In this document: piece by piece, positions 22,501 through 32,883 of the stretch
How the letters are laid out: each line of letters begins with the position of its first letter
Numbering within the stretch: position 1 is the stretch's first letter
Source of the DNA: Tupaia tana
Taxonomy: Eukaryota > Chordata > Mammalia > Scandentia > Tupaiidae
Assembly: GCA_026018925.1 (NCBI GenBank)
Contig: JAKSZU010000006.1
Span: forward strand, 128,603,592 to 128,667,591
Length of the DNA: 64,000 nt
Direction of reading: 5' to 3'
Made by a program: the position numbers and the translations under genes
Notes under the pieces: model-generated
The model's database searches: none
What the model saw: the letters and a program-made list of their open reading frames with translations, nothing else
Told to the model about the DNA's origin: nothing

Positions 22501-22579
22501 TACAAGTTGGAAATATGGGATATTTATTATTTTTCCCTGTATACAAAATGTTACTAAATTTCTCCTTATATAATTTTTA

Positions 22580-22812
22580 AAGTCTTTTTTATGTCAGAAA
22601 TGAGAGAGTGAGAAAGAGAGTGAGAAAGAGAACATCCCAGTTGGACATGGCTGTGCTGCAATCTATTTTCCTCCATTCCTCCTTTCTATCAGGAATTTGG
22701 TCATGCACACACACATACCTGGCACATTTGTCAAGTTGCCAGGGCAGGGACTCAACTGTGGTCAGCCATGTGGGATCTGGCTTCATTAACTGCTGAGTTA
22801 CAAGGCCAGCTC
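22580..22812 (-). mobile_element. Type C SINE
   Basis: (GAGAGTGAGAAA)n, ACATCCCAGTTGGACATGGC and the head complement CTCAACTGTGGTCAGCCATGTGGGATCTGGC...AAGGCCAGC. Confidence 0.87.
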
Positions 22813-22906
22813 ATTAAATGTTTAAAAAAGTACTTCCTTAATATTTCTAGAATTTCTTCCCTCCACCCTCTCTTTCACCTTGACCACTTTATTTGCTGTA
22901 TTATTA

Positions 22907-22976
22907 TCGGGTCTTTGTAAAAGTCATGACTCATTTTTGCATAGAAAAATACGTCATAACTTTTACAATGATCCAA
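22907..22976. mobile_element. palindromic MITE, 70 bp
   Basis: The left arm GGGTCTTTGTAAAAGTCATGAC pairs with the right arm GTCATAACTTTTACAATGATCC around a short centre, flanked by TA. Same family as 27454-27532. Confidence 0.77.
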
Positions 22977-22984
22977 TATATTGC

Positions 22985-23425
22985 TCTGTACCTTTTAGGC
23001 AATTTACTTAACCATTGTCTACTTTAATTTCCCATCTGAAAGTGGGGATGGTGATAGGTCTTACCATACAGGAATTTTGTCAGCATTAAATAAATACATA
23101 CTAATTTTTTTTTTTGGAGAGGTTTTTGCTATAGGGCGCATGTGCTCGCCAGACAGACAGAGAGATAGAGAGACAGAAAGCGAGAAATCACCCCCCAGGG
23201 GGGATGGTCACGCCGCAATCCCTTCTCCTCCGTTCTCTCGGGATCTTGGGCACGCACGCACACATGCCCGGTGTGAGTTAAGCCACCAGGTTCGGGATGT
23301 GACATAGCCATTACGCTAACTGCTGGTCCCAATACATACTAATTTTTAAAAAGAGTGTCTAGAATAGAGGAAGTACCACAATTTATAAAGTTATTGTTAT
23401 TATTACTACTACTACCAACATACCT
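22985..23425 (+). mobile_element. MIR split by a SINE
   Basis: GGCAATTTACTTAACCATTGTCTAC, TTTCCCATCTGAAAGTGGGGATGGTGATAG and, beyond the SINE, AGAGTGTCTAGAATAGAGG...AAAGTTATTGTTATTATTACTAC follow the sense MIR 3' half. Confidence 0.67.
23110..23330 (-). mobile_element. Type A SINE with B box deleted
   Basis: Perfect duplication AATACATACTAATTTTT at 23093-23109 and 23331-23347. The head reads AGGTTCGGGATGTGACATAGCC; about 30 bases covering the B box are missing compared with other copies. Confidence 0.95.
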
Positions 23426-23439
23426 AAATTCAGATTCTG

Positions 23440-23900
23440 ATGAACTGCTGCCTGGATTATTTCACCAGCCTCCAAACGTTTCCTTGTGCAGCTATTCTTA
23501 TTCTCAAATTTGACTTCAACAGTGCCTTCAAAATACTCTGTCCAAATCATAAATTAGACTCTTTGGTAACCCTACTTAAAATCTTGTGATAGTTTCTTTT
23601 TTTCTTTTTTTCTTTTATAGATTTTTGCTATAGGGCATGTGCGTTTGCTGGAGAGACAGAGTCAGAAAGCAAGAAATCACCCCCTAGTGGGGGATGGCTG
23701 TGCTGCAGTCCCTTCTCCTCCATTCTCTCAGGATCTTAGGCAGTTATGCACACATGTGCCTGGCGTGAGTTTTAAACTGCCGGGTCCAGGACTTTAACCG
23801 TGGTTCAAATGAGAGTCCAGTGATGTAATCATTACCCCATCTGCTGGTCCCTTTCTATGATAGTTTCGTAGTAAATAGTTGCTGAAAGAATCAGTTAGTG
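23440..23900 (+). mobile_element. L2-like fragment split by a SINE
   Basis: CTGCTGCCTGGATTATTTCACCAGCCTCC and CTTAAAATCTTGTGATAGTTTC follow the L2 order loosely. It is interrupted at 23597-23857. Confidence 0.48.
23597..23857 (-). mobile_element. Type A SINE
   Basis: Duplication TGATAGTTTC at 23587-23596 and 23858-23867. The tail is a TTTC-rich run and the head side is CCATCTGCTGGTCCC. Confidence 0.93.
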
Positions 23901-23902
23901 GA

Positions 23903-24165
23903 GTGGGCTTCATGGTGCAGCAGTTGGGCACTGGGTAAAGTAAGCTGGATCCCACGTGGCGTCAAGAGATTTGAATCCCACTCTTAGTGGTTTCATGCCT
24001 TTCTTTTGTGAGTATGCCCAGGATCCTGATGGGATGGAGAACTGAAGGAAAGAAAATTGAGGCACGACTAGGCCCTGTTGAGGGGCGCTTTCTTTCTCTG
24101 TCCACCTTCTATGGTGCATACATACATGTTCTCTATCCTGAATATAAATAAATACACTTAAAAAT
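23903..24165 (+). mobile_element. Type C SINE
   Basis: GGGCTTCATGGTGCAGCAGTTGGG, CTGGATCCCACGTGGC, GATTTGAATCCCAC (B box), CCTGTTGAGGGGCGCTTTCTTTC and an ATAAATAAATA tail. Confidence 0.83.
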
Positions 24166-24202
24166 AAAGACTCAATGATTGAGCAAAGAAATACCTATGT
24201 AG

Positions 24203-24466
24203 GGAACCAGCAGTTAGTGTAATGGTTATGTCGCTGGACTCCCACGTAGTCGACCGTGGTTTGCGTCCGGGACCGGTGGCTTAAAACTCATACCGGGCGC
24301 GTGTGCGTGCGTGCCCAAGATCCCAAGAGGAGAATGGAGGAGAAGGGATTGAGGCGTGACCATCCCACTTGGGGATTGATTTCTCGCTTTCTGTCTCTAT
24401 GTCTCTCTCTGTCTGTCTGGCGAGCGCACGCGCTTTATAGCGAAAACCTCTCAAAAAAAAAAAAAA
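24203..24466 (+). mobile_element. Type A SINE, well preserved
   Basis: Perfect 18-bp duplication AAAGAAATACCTATGTAG on both sides. The head GGGAACCAGCAGTTAGTGTAATGG and the CpG-rich GGGCGCGTGTGCGTGCGTGCCC are intact. Confidence 0.97.
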
Positions 24467-24503
24467 AAAGAAATACCTATGTAGTACATTTTCAGTAAAT
24501 AGT

Positions 24504-24632
24504 GTTTTTTTTTTTTTTTTTTGCTATAGGGCTCATGCGCTCGCCAGACAGACAGATAGACAGGGAAACAGAAAGCGAGAAATCACCCCCCCCCCCCCCC
24601 AGGGGGATGACCATGCCGCAATCCCTTTTCCT
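24504..24632 (-). mobile_element. 5'-truncated type A SINE with C16 run
   Basis: Only the tail half is present (to GCCGCAATCCCTTTTCC). The dyad has become about 16 C followed by AGGGGG. I found no clear target duplication, so truncation by deletion is also possible. Confidence 0.88.
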
Positions 24633-25434
24633 TGGAATATTATTCATGTTCTCAATGTGTTTGTAAACTTTCAAATTCATTACTACATTTTCCTAAGTAC
24701 CTTTACTATATAAAGTTTTTATGTTGAAAGTCAAGATCTAGATTTACAATTAATCCTGTACTCATTTTTCTTGGGTCTTTTTGTCCTTGGCGAGCTTCTC
24801 TCACTTAGCTTGTAATTATTTTCTAACTCGAAGGCTTTGCTTTTAATTGCTCCAAACACCTTTGTTCCCCACCCTAAATTCCTGGCTGGATGTGCTTTTC
24901 CAGCATAATTAGTTTTACTCTTGATCTTTCTTTCAATACATGGAAAAAAGAACATCTCACAATGCTGCTTTAGTCAGGTTTGCAAGCACAGTATGGTTTA
25001 TTCTCATTCTTTACTATATTCTAATCTATTCTAGAGGCACCTTTCTTATTTGGTTAAACTAATTATTTAACTGAATATGCTTATGCTTCAATCCCAAGTA
25101 AAATAACATCCCATCTATAAGTGACATCCGAGGGTGCTCTACTCTTCCTCACCTTTTATGTAATTCAGATGAAAGACTTCCAGCTACCTGCTAAAATATT
25201 TCTTTCTGAGGTGAATGAATGATATACAATATTAACCTTGATTAGAATATTTGCATTTTAATTGGAAATTTCTGAGAGCTGAAATACTGTCCAGGACCAA
25301 ATGAATATTCTATTGGTAGAATTAAAGGCACAGATACCAGGAGATATCTTGACACAAGAAACTCTTCCTGGAACTTTCAAATCCTAATAAAAATGAATTT
25401 ACAGTCCTGGCCCATATTTTCCTCCATTTTGAAG
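24633..25434. other. no feature recognised
   Basis: No named repeat. ORFs below 75 codons only. Confidence 0.4.
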
Positions 25435-25584
25435 TCTTAAAATTTACAAACTTTATTTTTATGGTGTACAACATGCTGTTTTGAAATATGTATACATTGT
25501 GGGATGGCTAAATGACGTTAATTAATATATGTATTAACTCACATATTTACCGCTTCTGTGTGGTGAGAATACTTATAATGTACT

Positions 25585-26355
25585 TTATTTAAGGTGGGAT
25601 CCCCAAATCTGAGAGGGCTCACATGTAATGTTTACAGATTCCAAAGAAGTCACCCAGAGGTCCAGCAGAGAGGCATGAATTACTCGCACAGGAAAGGATG
25701 TATCAATGATGGCCTGTCGGCATGTGATCCATGCTGTCAGGGAGCATAAGCTTAGGTAATAAACATTAAGAATACAGCATACGTAAATCAATCAAAGACC
25801 AGTGCAGACTCTGTCATCAAGATAGGGATCTGGTTTCTACGTACATTGTTTGAAGATGACAGAATGATTTCACTTATCATTTAGCAGAATCAGCAGGGTA
25901 TATTTAAGGTTTGGTGCCTCTAATCTTGAGATGTTGATGTTTTTTTTTATATCTCATGAGATGAGGGTCTGTGGTGCACATATCTCTGATTGGCCCCAGC
26001 CAGCCATGGACAAATTCCATGGGATAAAAGTAATGGTCACACTGGTACCAGCAGGTGGCATGGTGGTTAAGGCGCTGGACACTCCTACATGGCCCACCAT
26101 AATTTGAGTCCTGGACCTGGTGGCTTGCTTTCTTGCTTCTTCTCTCTGTCTCTCTCTCTCTCTCTGCCCCTCTCTGGTCAAATTTAAATAAATGAATGAA
26201 TCAATACAATTAAATAAATAATTCTTAAAAAAAAAAAAAAGAAACGTAATGGGTACAAGATGCTTATGATCCCCAGCTGTAGCCTGTAGCTAGGTCTCAG
26301 GGAAAACAAGGTGGGGGATAGTTCAATCTATAGAGCATACCTACACTTAGAAGTT
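25585..26355. other. unidentified insert in an L1
   Basis: About 590 bases, excluding the SINE at 26041, separate two adjoining parts of the same L1. The sequence resembles no family I can name. The piece ATATCTCATGAGATGAGGGTCTGTG (about 25951) also occurs, nearly identical, at about 29412 in the next L1. Confidence 0.4.
26041..26238 (+). mobile_element. Type B SINE
   Basis: CCAGCAGGTGGCATGGTGGTTAAGGCGC, ATTTGAGTCCTGGACCTGGTGGCTT, then directly a CT run, CTCTGGTCAAATTTAAATAAATG and an A tail. Imperfect duplication AAAGTAATGGTCAC / AAACGTAATGGGTAC. Confidence 0.94.
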
Positions 26356-26564
26356 TTTAGGAATATATTGATATTTACTATAGTCACCACATTGTACAAT
26401 ATATCTCTTACTCTTCCTGCCTGTAGGAGGTGTATCCTTTGACCAACAGCCCCCTAGCTCCTGGTAGCCTTTGTACTATTTTTATGAGTTTGAATTTATT
26501 AGATTCCACATATAAATAAGATCATGCAATTGTCTTTTCCACCTGGCTTATTTCACTTCTTAAA

Positions 26565-26704
26565 TAAAATTTGTAGAAGGCCGTTGGTTTGAACTGAGCT
26601 TCTGCATTAGGTTCAATAGACCAACTAAAATGGAGTTACTCCTGCTGAAGCTCAGTCCTTGCCACCAAGATGAAGCTAAGTTATTTATCTCACCTTCCAA
26701 GTAT

Positions 26705-26750
<46 letters not shown>

Positions 26751-26835
26751 AGAAGAGAGGTCAATTCCCCAAACAGACCAGATTTAACCAACATGATAAG
26801 GAAGTCTATTCTATATTAACCTTTAAAAGGAAAGT
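26565..26835. other. unidentified repeat-like insert with (GA)n
   Basis: It interrupts the L1. GTTTGAACTGAGCTTCTGCATTAGG, AAAATGGAGTTACTCCTGCTGAAGCTCAG and AACCTTTAAAAGG look like an interspersed element, possibly LTR-like. A GA run lies at about 26710-26745. Confidence 0.4.
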
Positions 26836-26837
26836 AA

Positions 26838-26960
26838 ATTAGTTTGGGTGTGATGACATGTGGCTAATCATCTCAGTGACTACGGACCTGGAGGCAGGAT
26901 GATTACAAGTTCATGATCTGGACAGCAGATTGAGGTCCTTTATTTAAAAAAATTAAAAAA
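26838..26960 (+). mobile_element. 7SL-derived monomer relic
   Basis: GTGTGATGACATGTGGCTAATCATCTCAGTGACTACGGACCTGGAGGCAGGATGATTACAAGTTCA parallels GTGGTGGCACATGCCTGTAATCCCAGCTACTCGGGAGGCTGAGGCAGGAGGATCACAAG-type 7SL sequence, followed by an A-rich tail. Confidence 0.48.
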
Positions 26961-27453
26961 ATAAACTAAAAATACAACTACCAAATGATTCAGGCCTGAC
27001 TTTCCAGGTGGTCCCAGCTTGTAAAACAGCAGTATCTTAGCAGTACATGTCATTGTGGTTGTGTCCTATTTTTAATAATTTTGAGAAACATCCCTACTGA
27101 TTTCCATAATGGTTTCACTACTTTATATTGCCACTGACAGTATAGAAGAGTTCCCTTTTCTCCATATACTAACCAACACGTTATCATTCATTTTTTTGAT
27201 GATAGCCATTCATTTTAACAGATGTGAGGTGATATCTCATTGTGATTTTCCTTTGCATTTCTCTAATGTTTAGAGTAGTTAAGCATTTTTTAATATGTCT
27301 TTTGGCCATTTATGTGTCTTCTATTGAGAAATGTCTCTTCAGATCCTTTGACAATTTTAAAGTGGGTTATTTGTTTCCTTACTATCAAGTTACCTAAGTT
27401 GTACATTTTGGACTTTTAAAATAATAACTTCTGACTTACATATAATCATTATA

Positions 27454-27532
27454 TTGGGTCATCAGAAAAGTCATGGCATATCTTCTTATGTTGTTCTATG
27501 AAAAAATGCATCATGACTTTTCGATGACCCAA
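27454..27532. mobile_element. palindromic MITE, 79 bp, best copy
   Basis: TA-TTGGGTCATCAGAAAAGTCATGG at the left and CATGACTTTTCGATGACCCAA-TA at the right are nearly perfect inverted repeats spanning almost the whole element. There is no coding capacity. The length resembles MADE1 but the sequence differs. Confidence 0.87.
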
Positions 27533-28587
27533 TACATCTTTGTAGATACAGCATGGTTTCTTAAAGCATGTGTACAGTACGTAATAACCAAATAAAAGCT
27601 ATAAATATATTCATCATCTTAACATTTAACATTGTATTTATGTTATGTTGTATGCCATTTGATATTTGTTTTACTAATTTTTTTGGGGGGGTAGATATAT
27701 TGAATTGTTGATGTGTTTTACTCTGCTGTGGTGCAGTGTTTCATAACTTACTACACTTTTTAAAGTGCATTCTTGTATTAATTGATTGTTTTCTTCCCCT
27801 CCTCTTGCAGTTTTTGTCTACCATTACTTTACTGATTCTATTCTATTGAGACTCTTAGCTTCTGTTAAAGAGTGAGAACTCTTGGTACTTATTAAGAAGA
27901 ACACATACAGTATTTATCTTTCATAGTCTAGCTTAAGTCACTTGGTGCTATATCTTCTAAATTCACCCACTTTGTGTCAAATGACAAGAATTCATTGTTC
28001 TTTATGACTGGGTAGTGTTCTATTGTGTATATGTGCCACATTTTCTTTATTGATTCATCAGTTGTTGGGCACTTAGCTCAAGTCTAGTGTCTTTGTTATA
28101 GTATAGAATGCTGCAATAAGTGTGGATGTGCAAATGTCTCTCCGAAAGAGTAGTTTCCTATCCTTTAAGTGTATACCTAAAAGTGAGATTACTGGGTCAA
28201 ACAGTAGTTTTACTTTTAGATTTTTGAGGCACCTCTATACTGTACTGTACAGTGGCTATACTAATTACATTCACACCGATATTGCATAAGAGTTCCCTCT
28301 TTATAATCTCATCAGCTCTTGTTCTCTCTTTTTTTTTTTGATTATAGTTACTCTGACTGGGGTTAGGTAATGTCTCATTGTGGTTTTGATTCACATTTCT
28401 GTTATGAGAAAAGGATCAGATATGTGATTTGCAACCAATTAATAGGTCATTTCTTTATTCCTTATTTGATTTGCTATGCATAATATTGTAATTATATTGT
28501 AATTCCATGTATCTGTTTTAGATTTTGTTGCCTACACCAATGTCATGGAACCTTTTCCCTTTTTTAAAAAAATTATTTAAAAAAATT

Positions 28588-28842
28588 TTTTTTTTTGGAG
28601 AGACTTTTGCTGTCGGGCACGTGCGCTAGCCAGACAGGCAGAGACATAGAGACAGAAAGCAAGAAATCACCCCCCGCAGGGGGGTGATGGTCACGCCACA
28701 ATCCCTTCTCTTCCATTCTCCTCTCAGGATCTTGGGCACGCACGCGCCCGGCGTGAGGTTTAAACCACCGGGTCCGGGACGCGAACCGTGGTCGACTACA
28801 TGGGAGTCCAGCGACATAGCCATTACGCTAACTGCTGGTTCC
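28588..28842 (-). mobile_element. Type A SINE
   Basis: GGAGAGACTTTTGCTGTCGGGCACGTGCGC, a CCCCCCGCAGGGGGGTG dyad, and the head CGAACCGTGGTCGACTACATGGG...ACTGCTGGTTCCC. CpG-rich and young. Confidence 0.94.
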
Positions 28843-28864
28843 CTATTTTAAAAATTTTTAATAG

Positions 28865-29338
28865 GTTTTAAAAATTATTTTATTTGGGGACCAGCAGTTA
28901 GCATAATGACTATGTCACTGGACTCCCATGTAGTTGACTGCAGTTCGAGCCTCAGACCCAGTGGCTTAAACTCAAGTCAGGCATGTGGGCGTGCGTGCCG
29001 AAGATCCTGAGTGGAGAACAGAGGAGAAGGGATTGCGGCATGGCCAGCCCCCCTGGAGGGTGATTTCTTGCTTTCTGTCTCTCTCTTTCTGGCGAGCACA
29101 TGTGCCCTATAGCAAAAACAAAAACAAAACAAAAACAAAAACAAAACTCTCCAAAAAAATTATTTTATTTGTCTGTCTTTCTTTCTTTCTTCTTTCTTTC
29201 TTAATTTGAGCAGAGAAGGATAGAGCAAGAGAGAGAAAGATGGAATGTGAGAATGCAAGCCACCAGGTCCGGGACTCAAACTGCGTTCGGCCATGTGGGA
29301 GTCCAGTGCCTTTAACCACCATGCCACCTGATGGCCCC
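28865..29338 (-). mobile_element. Type B SINE split by a type A SINE
   Basis: Outer duplication AAATTTTTAATAG at 28852-28864 and 29339-29351 is perfect. The inner insert sits in its tail. TTCTTTCTTTC and TTAATTTGAGCAGAGAAGG mark type B. Confidence 0.94.
28887..29156 (+). mobile_element. Type A SINE inside a type B SINE
   Basis: Perfect duplication AAATTATTTTATTTG at 28872-28886 and 29157-29171. The tail contains an (AAAAC)n run. It shows directly that type A was active after this type B copy landed. Confidence 0.97.
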
Positions 29339-30169
29339 AAATTTTTAATAGTTTTACAGTCTCAGGTTTTATGTTTAAATCTTCAATCCATTTTTAGTTG
29401 ATTTTTTTTTCATATCTCATGAAATGAGGGTCTGTGTCATTCATTTCTATACTGATAACTGGTTTTCTTAACACCCTTTATTATTCTTTCTCCTTTACAT
29501 GTTCTTGCCACTTTTGTTGAACTTATTTGACTGTAAATATGTGGGTTTATTTCTGGGCTCTCTATTATCCTCCACTGGTTTATGTGTCTTGTTTTTATGC
29601 TGGTATTGTGCTAAAGCTTGGAAACTTCATGAATATAGTCTGGATCCCATTATCTTACTTCTTTCCACAATCTACGAGAAGCAGAAAAAAGATGACCATA
29701 GAGCAAAGAAAAAGAAGAAAATACAGGGTGAGATTGGGAAGGAATATTTAGGCCCCAAACTTGGAAGTGTCTTTAAACTAACCTCCTGTCATCTAATTTA
29801 TCACACTGAATGAATGCATATTTAATGCAGTCAACCCCAAAGTATGTCTTGATTTGATTCATTTTTCTCAACCTTCTTACTTAGTCAAATCTATCATCAT
29901 TTCTCCACTGTACACTGGAAGAACTTCCTAGCTGGTCTCCTTCTCTCTATTCTAATCCTCCTGCAATTCGTTCTTCACACCAGTTATCATAGTGATTTAT
30001 TTAAAATGTAAATAGGATCATGTAATTTCCTTGCTTATTATCTTTCAAGGGTTCCCCACTGTACTTAGGATAAAATACACTTTAACACTGCCTTTGAAAC
30101 ACTGTAGGCTCTGGCCCTGCCTTTCCCTCCAGCCTCACTTTTTTTGTGCATTTTTTAATCTTATTTTTA

Positions 30170-30342
30170 CTTTTTAAAATTGTATTTATTTATTATTTTA
30201 ATTTGACCAGAGAGAGACAAAGGGAGAGAATGAAAGAGAGAGAGATACAAGTGAGAAAGCAAGCCACCAGATCCAGGACCCAAACTGCAGTCAGTCATGT
30301 GGGAGTCCAGTGCCCTTAACCATCACACCACCTGTCGGCCTC
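30170..30342 (-). mobile_element. Type B SINE
   Basis: Duplication AATCTTATTTTTA at about 30157-30169 and 30343-30355. TTTAATTTGACCAGAGAGAGAC and CACCTGTCGGCCTC are diagnostic. Confidence 0.94.
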
Positions 30343-30355
30343 AATCTTATTTTTA

Positions 30356-30940
30356 TTAAGGTATCATTGACAAATTAAAAATGGCATGTATTTATAGTGT
30401 ACAATGTCATGTTTTGGTATAATCATACATTGGAAATGATTAAATCAAGCTAATTAAGGTGTGGTTACTTTACATACTTTTCTTTTGTGGTGAGAACATT
30501 TATGATCTAATCTCAGTGATTTTCAAACAAATAGTATCTTATTGTTTGTTTAGTATAGTCACCGTGCTCTACAGTAGATCCTCAGAACTCATTTGTCCTC
30601 TTTTATTCTTTTTTGAGAGTTTTTTACTATACGGCATGTGCGCTCGCCAGAAAAAAAGTGACAGAGAGACAGAAAGCGAGAAATCATCCCCCAGGGGAGA
30701 TGGTCACACCACAATCCCTTCTCCTCTATTCTACTCTTGGGATCTTGGGCATGCATGCACACACACCCGGCGTGAGTTTAAGCCACTGGGTCCAGGACTT
30801 GAACCACGGTCAACTACATGGGAGTCCAGCAACATAGCCATTACACCAACTGCTGGTCCCTCATTTGTCCTTTTTAACTGCAACCTTGTACCTTTGGCCA
30901 GCATCTCTGTGTTCTGCCACCACCCTCAACCTCTCACTCC
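30356..30940 (-). mobile_element. antisense L1 3' end
   Basis: TTAAGGTATCATTGACAAATTAAAAATGGCATG, GTGTACAATGTCATGTTTTGG and GTATAGTCACCGTGCTCTACAGTAGATCC identify the L1 3' UTR. It is inserted in the L2 and cut by the SINE at 30604. Confidence 0.77.
30604..30860 (-). mobile_element. Type A SINE
   Basis: TCATTTGTCC occurs before (30589-30598) and after (30861-30870). The body is CCCCCAGGGGAGATGGTC. Confidence 0.94.
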
Positions 30941-31560
30941 ACTTCTGGCAGTCTATGACCTGCAGCTTCACCGTGTATCATCTGTCACTGCTCACAACCA
31001 GCAGACACAACTTGTAGTTCCATGCCACCTTTTAGCCCCATGCCACATGGCACTACGCTCTTTACTGAGTGGGGGGCTTTTACTCACGCTGTTCTGCTTC
31101 GAGCAGTTTTTACTCCACTCGTTCTTCAGGTTTCAGCCTCAGGTCACTTACACAGAGAAACCTCCCTAGATACTCCTAAGCTAGCCTCCCCCTGTTTCCT
31201 TATCTCTTCCTATTGTAGACAACTCCCTGAGATTACTATTTATAATAGTAATCTCCATTGGTAATTTTACATCTCTTATTTATGTATCTCCCAACTAGAC
31301 TGCATTAGACTATCTGCTGTTCTACATGGAGCTCTTGATTGAGGTTCTGTTGAGGGATATTTTTTTGTGTGCTTTTCTGTATTTTAACACCAAACCAATT
31401 TGTCTATTTATTTTTCCGTTTTAGCCCACTAACCTGTAAAGTCCACTACTAAGGCCTCCTTTTTTCTTTTCTTTTTATTACTGTATCACAAAATTCTCGG
31501 TAGATAGTAGTTACTCAGCAAATAATGATGATAAACTAAATTATGTTGGTGTACAAACCT

Positions 31561-32596
31561 TGGTGGATGGGCATCTGATAGCCAGATTATTGAAAGAGCA
31601 CAATATGGGAATTAATAGGATTCTAGATACTCTAATATGCCTGTCATTTTAATTGTAGGTGGTGTATATCTGTACATATGGGATTCTTGGGACTCAGTAT
31701 ACACCACTCCAAGATGTGACCATAGGTGAACAGAATATGCCACCCCCAAATATACTTCTTTGGGTGCTCATTGTGAGATACTGCAGACATAAGAGTAGCC
31801 CTGAAAAGCTGTCCTTCTGTTAAAGAAATTTACATCTATCTAGAAAATCCACATTAGTAAAACCATCTGTATCAGGTTTCTCCAGACAACTTTTTCTTTT
31901 TTCGTACATAAGGCCATTTATCTCTATAACAAGACAACCTATACGTTTCCTCCTCTTGCCTCCTGTAACAGTTACCACTACTTCCTAGAAGCTGGAGCCC
32001 ATTCCTTCAGTTGCTCAGGATGCTAATTATCTCAGTCTCACATTTTGTGAAACTCCTGTGTGTATAGTCAAAAACCAAAACTACAAAATTCTAAAGCTCT
32101 ATTGACTTTATTTATGAGTCTAGAATTGGGCAACATTTCATTCCATAAAATAGAGTGGGTGTTCCAAGGAACAGTTTGAACAGAAGAGTTTGGTTTTATA
32201 CATAGACAAGAAATTAAGAAAGCAGAAACAGAGCACAAAAGTACAAAAAAGTAGGTTGGTTATTTTGAAATTACTTTTCTTGTAAGGGAGGGATAAGGAG
32301 ACAAAACAATAGGAAAATAACTAAGGAGTTAACATCAGGTTACTTCTTTTGCAGAAGGATTCGAACACTCAGGGAACTCCATTAACATGCTGACTGAAAT
32401 TGGCCTGTTTGGGAAATTAGGATTTTATTTCTCTTGATTTCTCTGAAGATAGGTAACAATTTAACTTTGACTTGGTGACACAAGTAATTCTATTTTGATT
32501 TTTAGACTGGTTTGTTGGAGCTGAGTGCATGAGTTTACAAAACAATGGTCCTCTGTAATTTTTAACAGCACATGCATTATTAAAATGCTTTTTCTC
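31561..32596. other. no feature recognised
   Basis: About 1 kb of single-copy-looking sequence. No coding signal. Confidence 0.42.
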
Positions 32597-32882
32597 TGGC
32601 AAGCTAGTGGTGTGGTGGTTAAGGTGGCTAGATTCCATGTGGCCAGCTGGGAAGTTTGAGTCCCAGACCTGGTGGCCTGAAAAACTTGGTGCGTGTGTGT
32701 AGGTGTATGTGCGTGCATATGTATGTGCTCAAAATCCTGAGATGAAAATGGAGAAGGGATTGAGGCATGGCTATGCCCCCCCTGGGAGGGGAATTCTCAC
32801 TTACCCTTACTCTTTTTTTTTTTCTTTCTCTGTCTCTGGTGAGCGCATGTACCCTCTAACAAAACTTAAAAAAAAAAAAAAA
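32597..32882 (+). mobile_element. Type A/C SINE
   Basis: GGCAAGCTAGTGGTGTGGTGGTTAAGG, GTTTGAGTCCCAGACC (B box), CTCAAAATCCTGAGATGAAAATGG and GGTGAGCGCATGTACCCTCTAACAAAAC. Mixed features put it between C and A. Confidence 0.87.
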
Positions 32883-32883
32883 A

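Larger units (their letters stand above)
25435..27415 (-). mobile_element. antisense L1, 3' part, split twice
   Basis: GTGTACAACATGCTGTTTTGAAATATGTATACATTG marks the 3' UTR. TTTACTATAGTCACCACATTGTAC and CACATATAAATAAGATCATGC follow, then TTTTTTTGATGATAGCCATTC and GTGAGGTGATATCTCATTGTGA. It is interrupted at about 25585-26355 and 26565-26960 by the sequences listed below. Confidence 0.85.
27416..29625 (-). mobile_element. second antisense L1
   Basis: A fresh 3' UTR-like start (27416-27780) is followed by TGGGTAGTGTTCTATTGTGTATATG, GTGAGATTACTGGGTCAAACAG, ACCAATGTCATGGAACCTTTTCC, TTTTTAGTTGATTTTTTTTTCATATC and GGTTTATGTGTCTTGTTTTTATGCTGGTATTGTGC, all antisense ORF2. SINEs at 28588-29338 and a MITE at 27454 interrupt it. 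Confidence 0.85.
29890..31560 (+). mobile_element. L2 split by an L1 and SINEs
   Basis: Left: AACTTCCTAGCTGGTCTCC, GGGTTCCCCACTGTACTTAGGATAAAATACA, AGGCTCTGGCCCTGCC. Right: CACGCTGTTCTGCTTCGAGCAG, CGTTCTTCAGGTTTCAGCCTCAGGTCAC, AGAAACCTCCCTAGATACTCC and AGTAGTTACTCAGCAAATAATG. This order is that of the L2 3' end. The intervening 30170-30940 is later insertion. The 236-codon ORF across here is a mosaic of repeats. Confidence 0.77.

Noticed and set aside
30459..31169. Longest open frame in the window (236 codons)
   Set aside because: It crosses an L1 3' end, a SINE and an L2 in succession, so it is a mosaic of repeats with no conserved domain.
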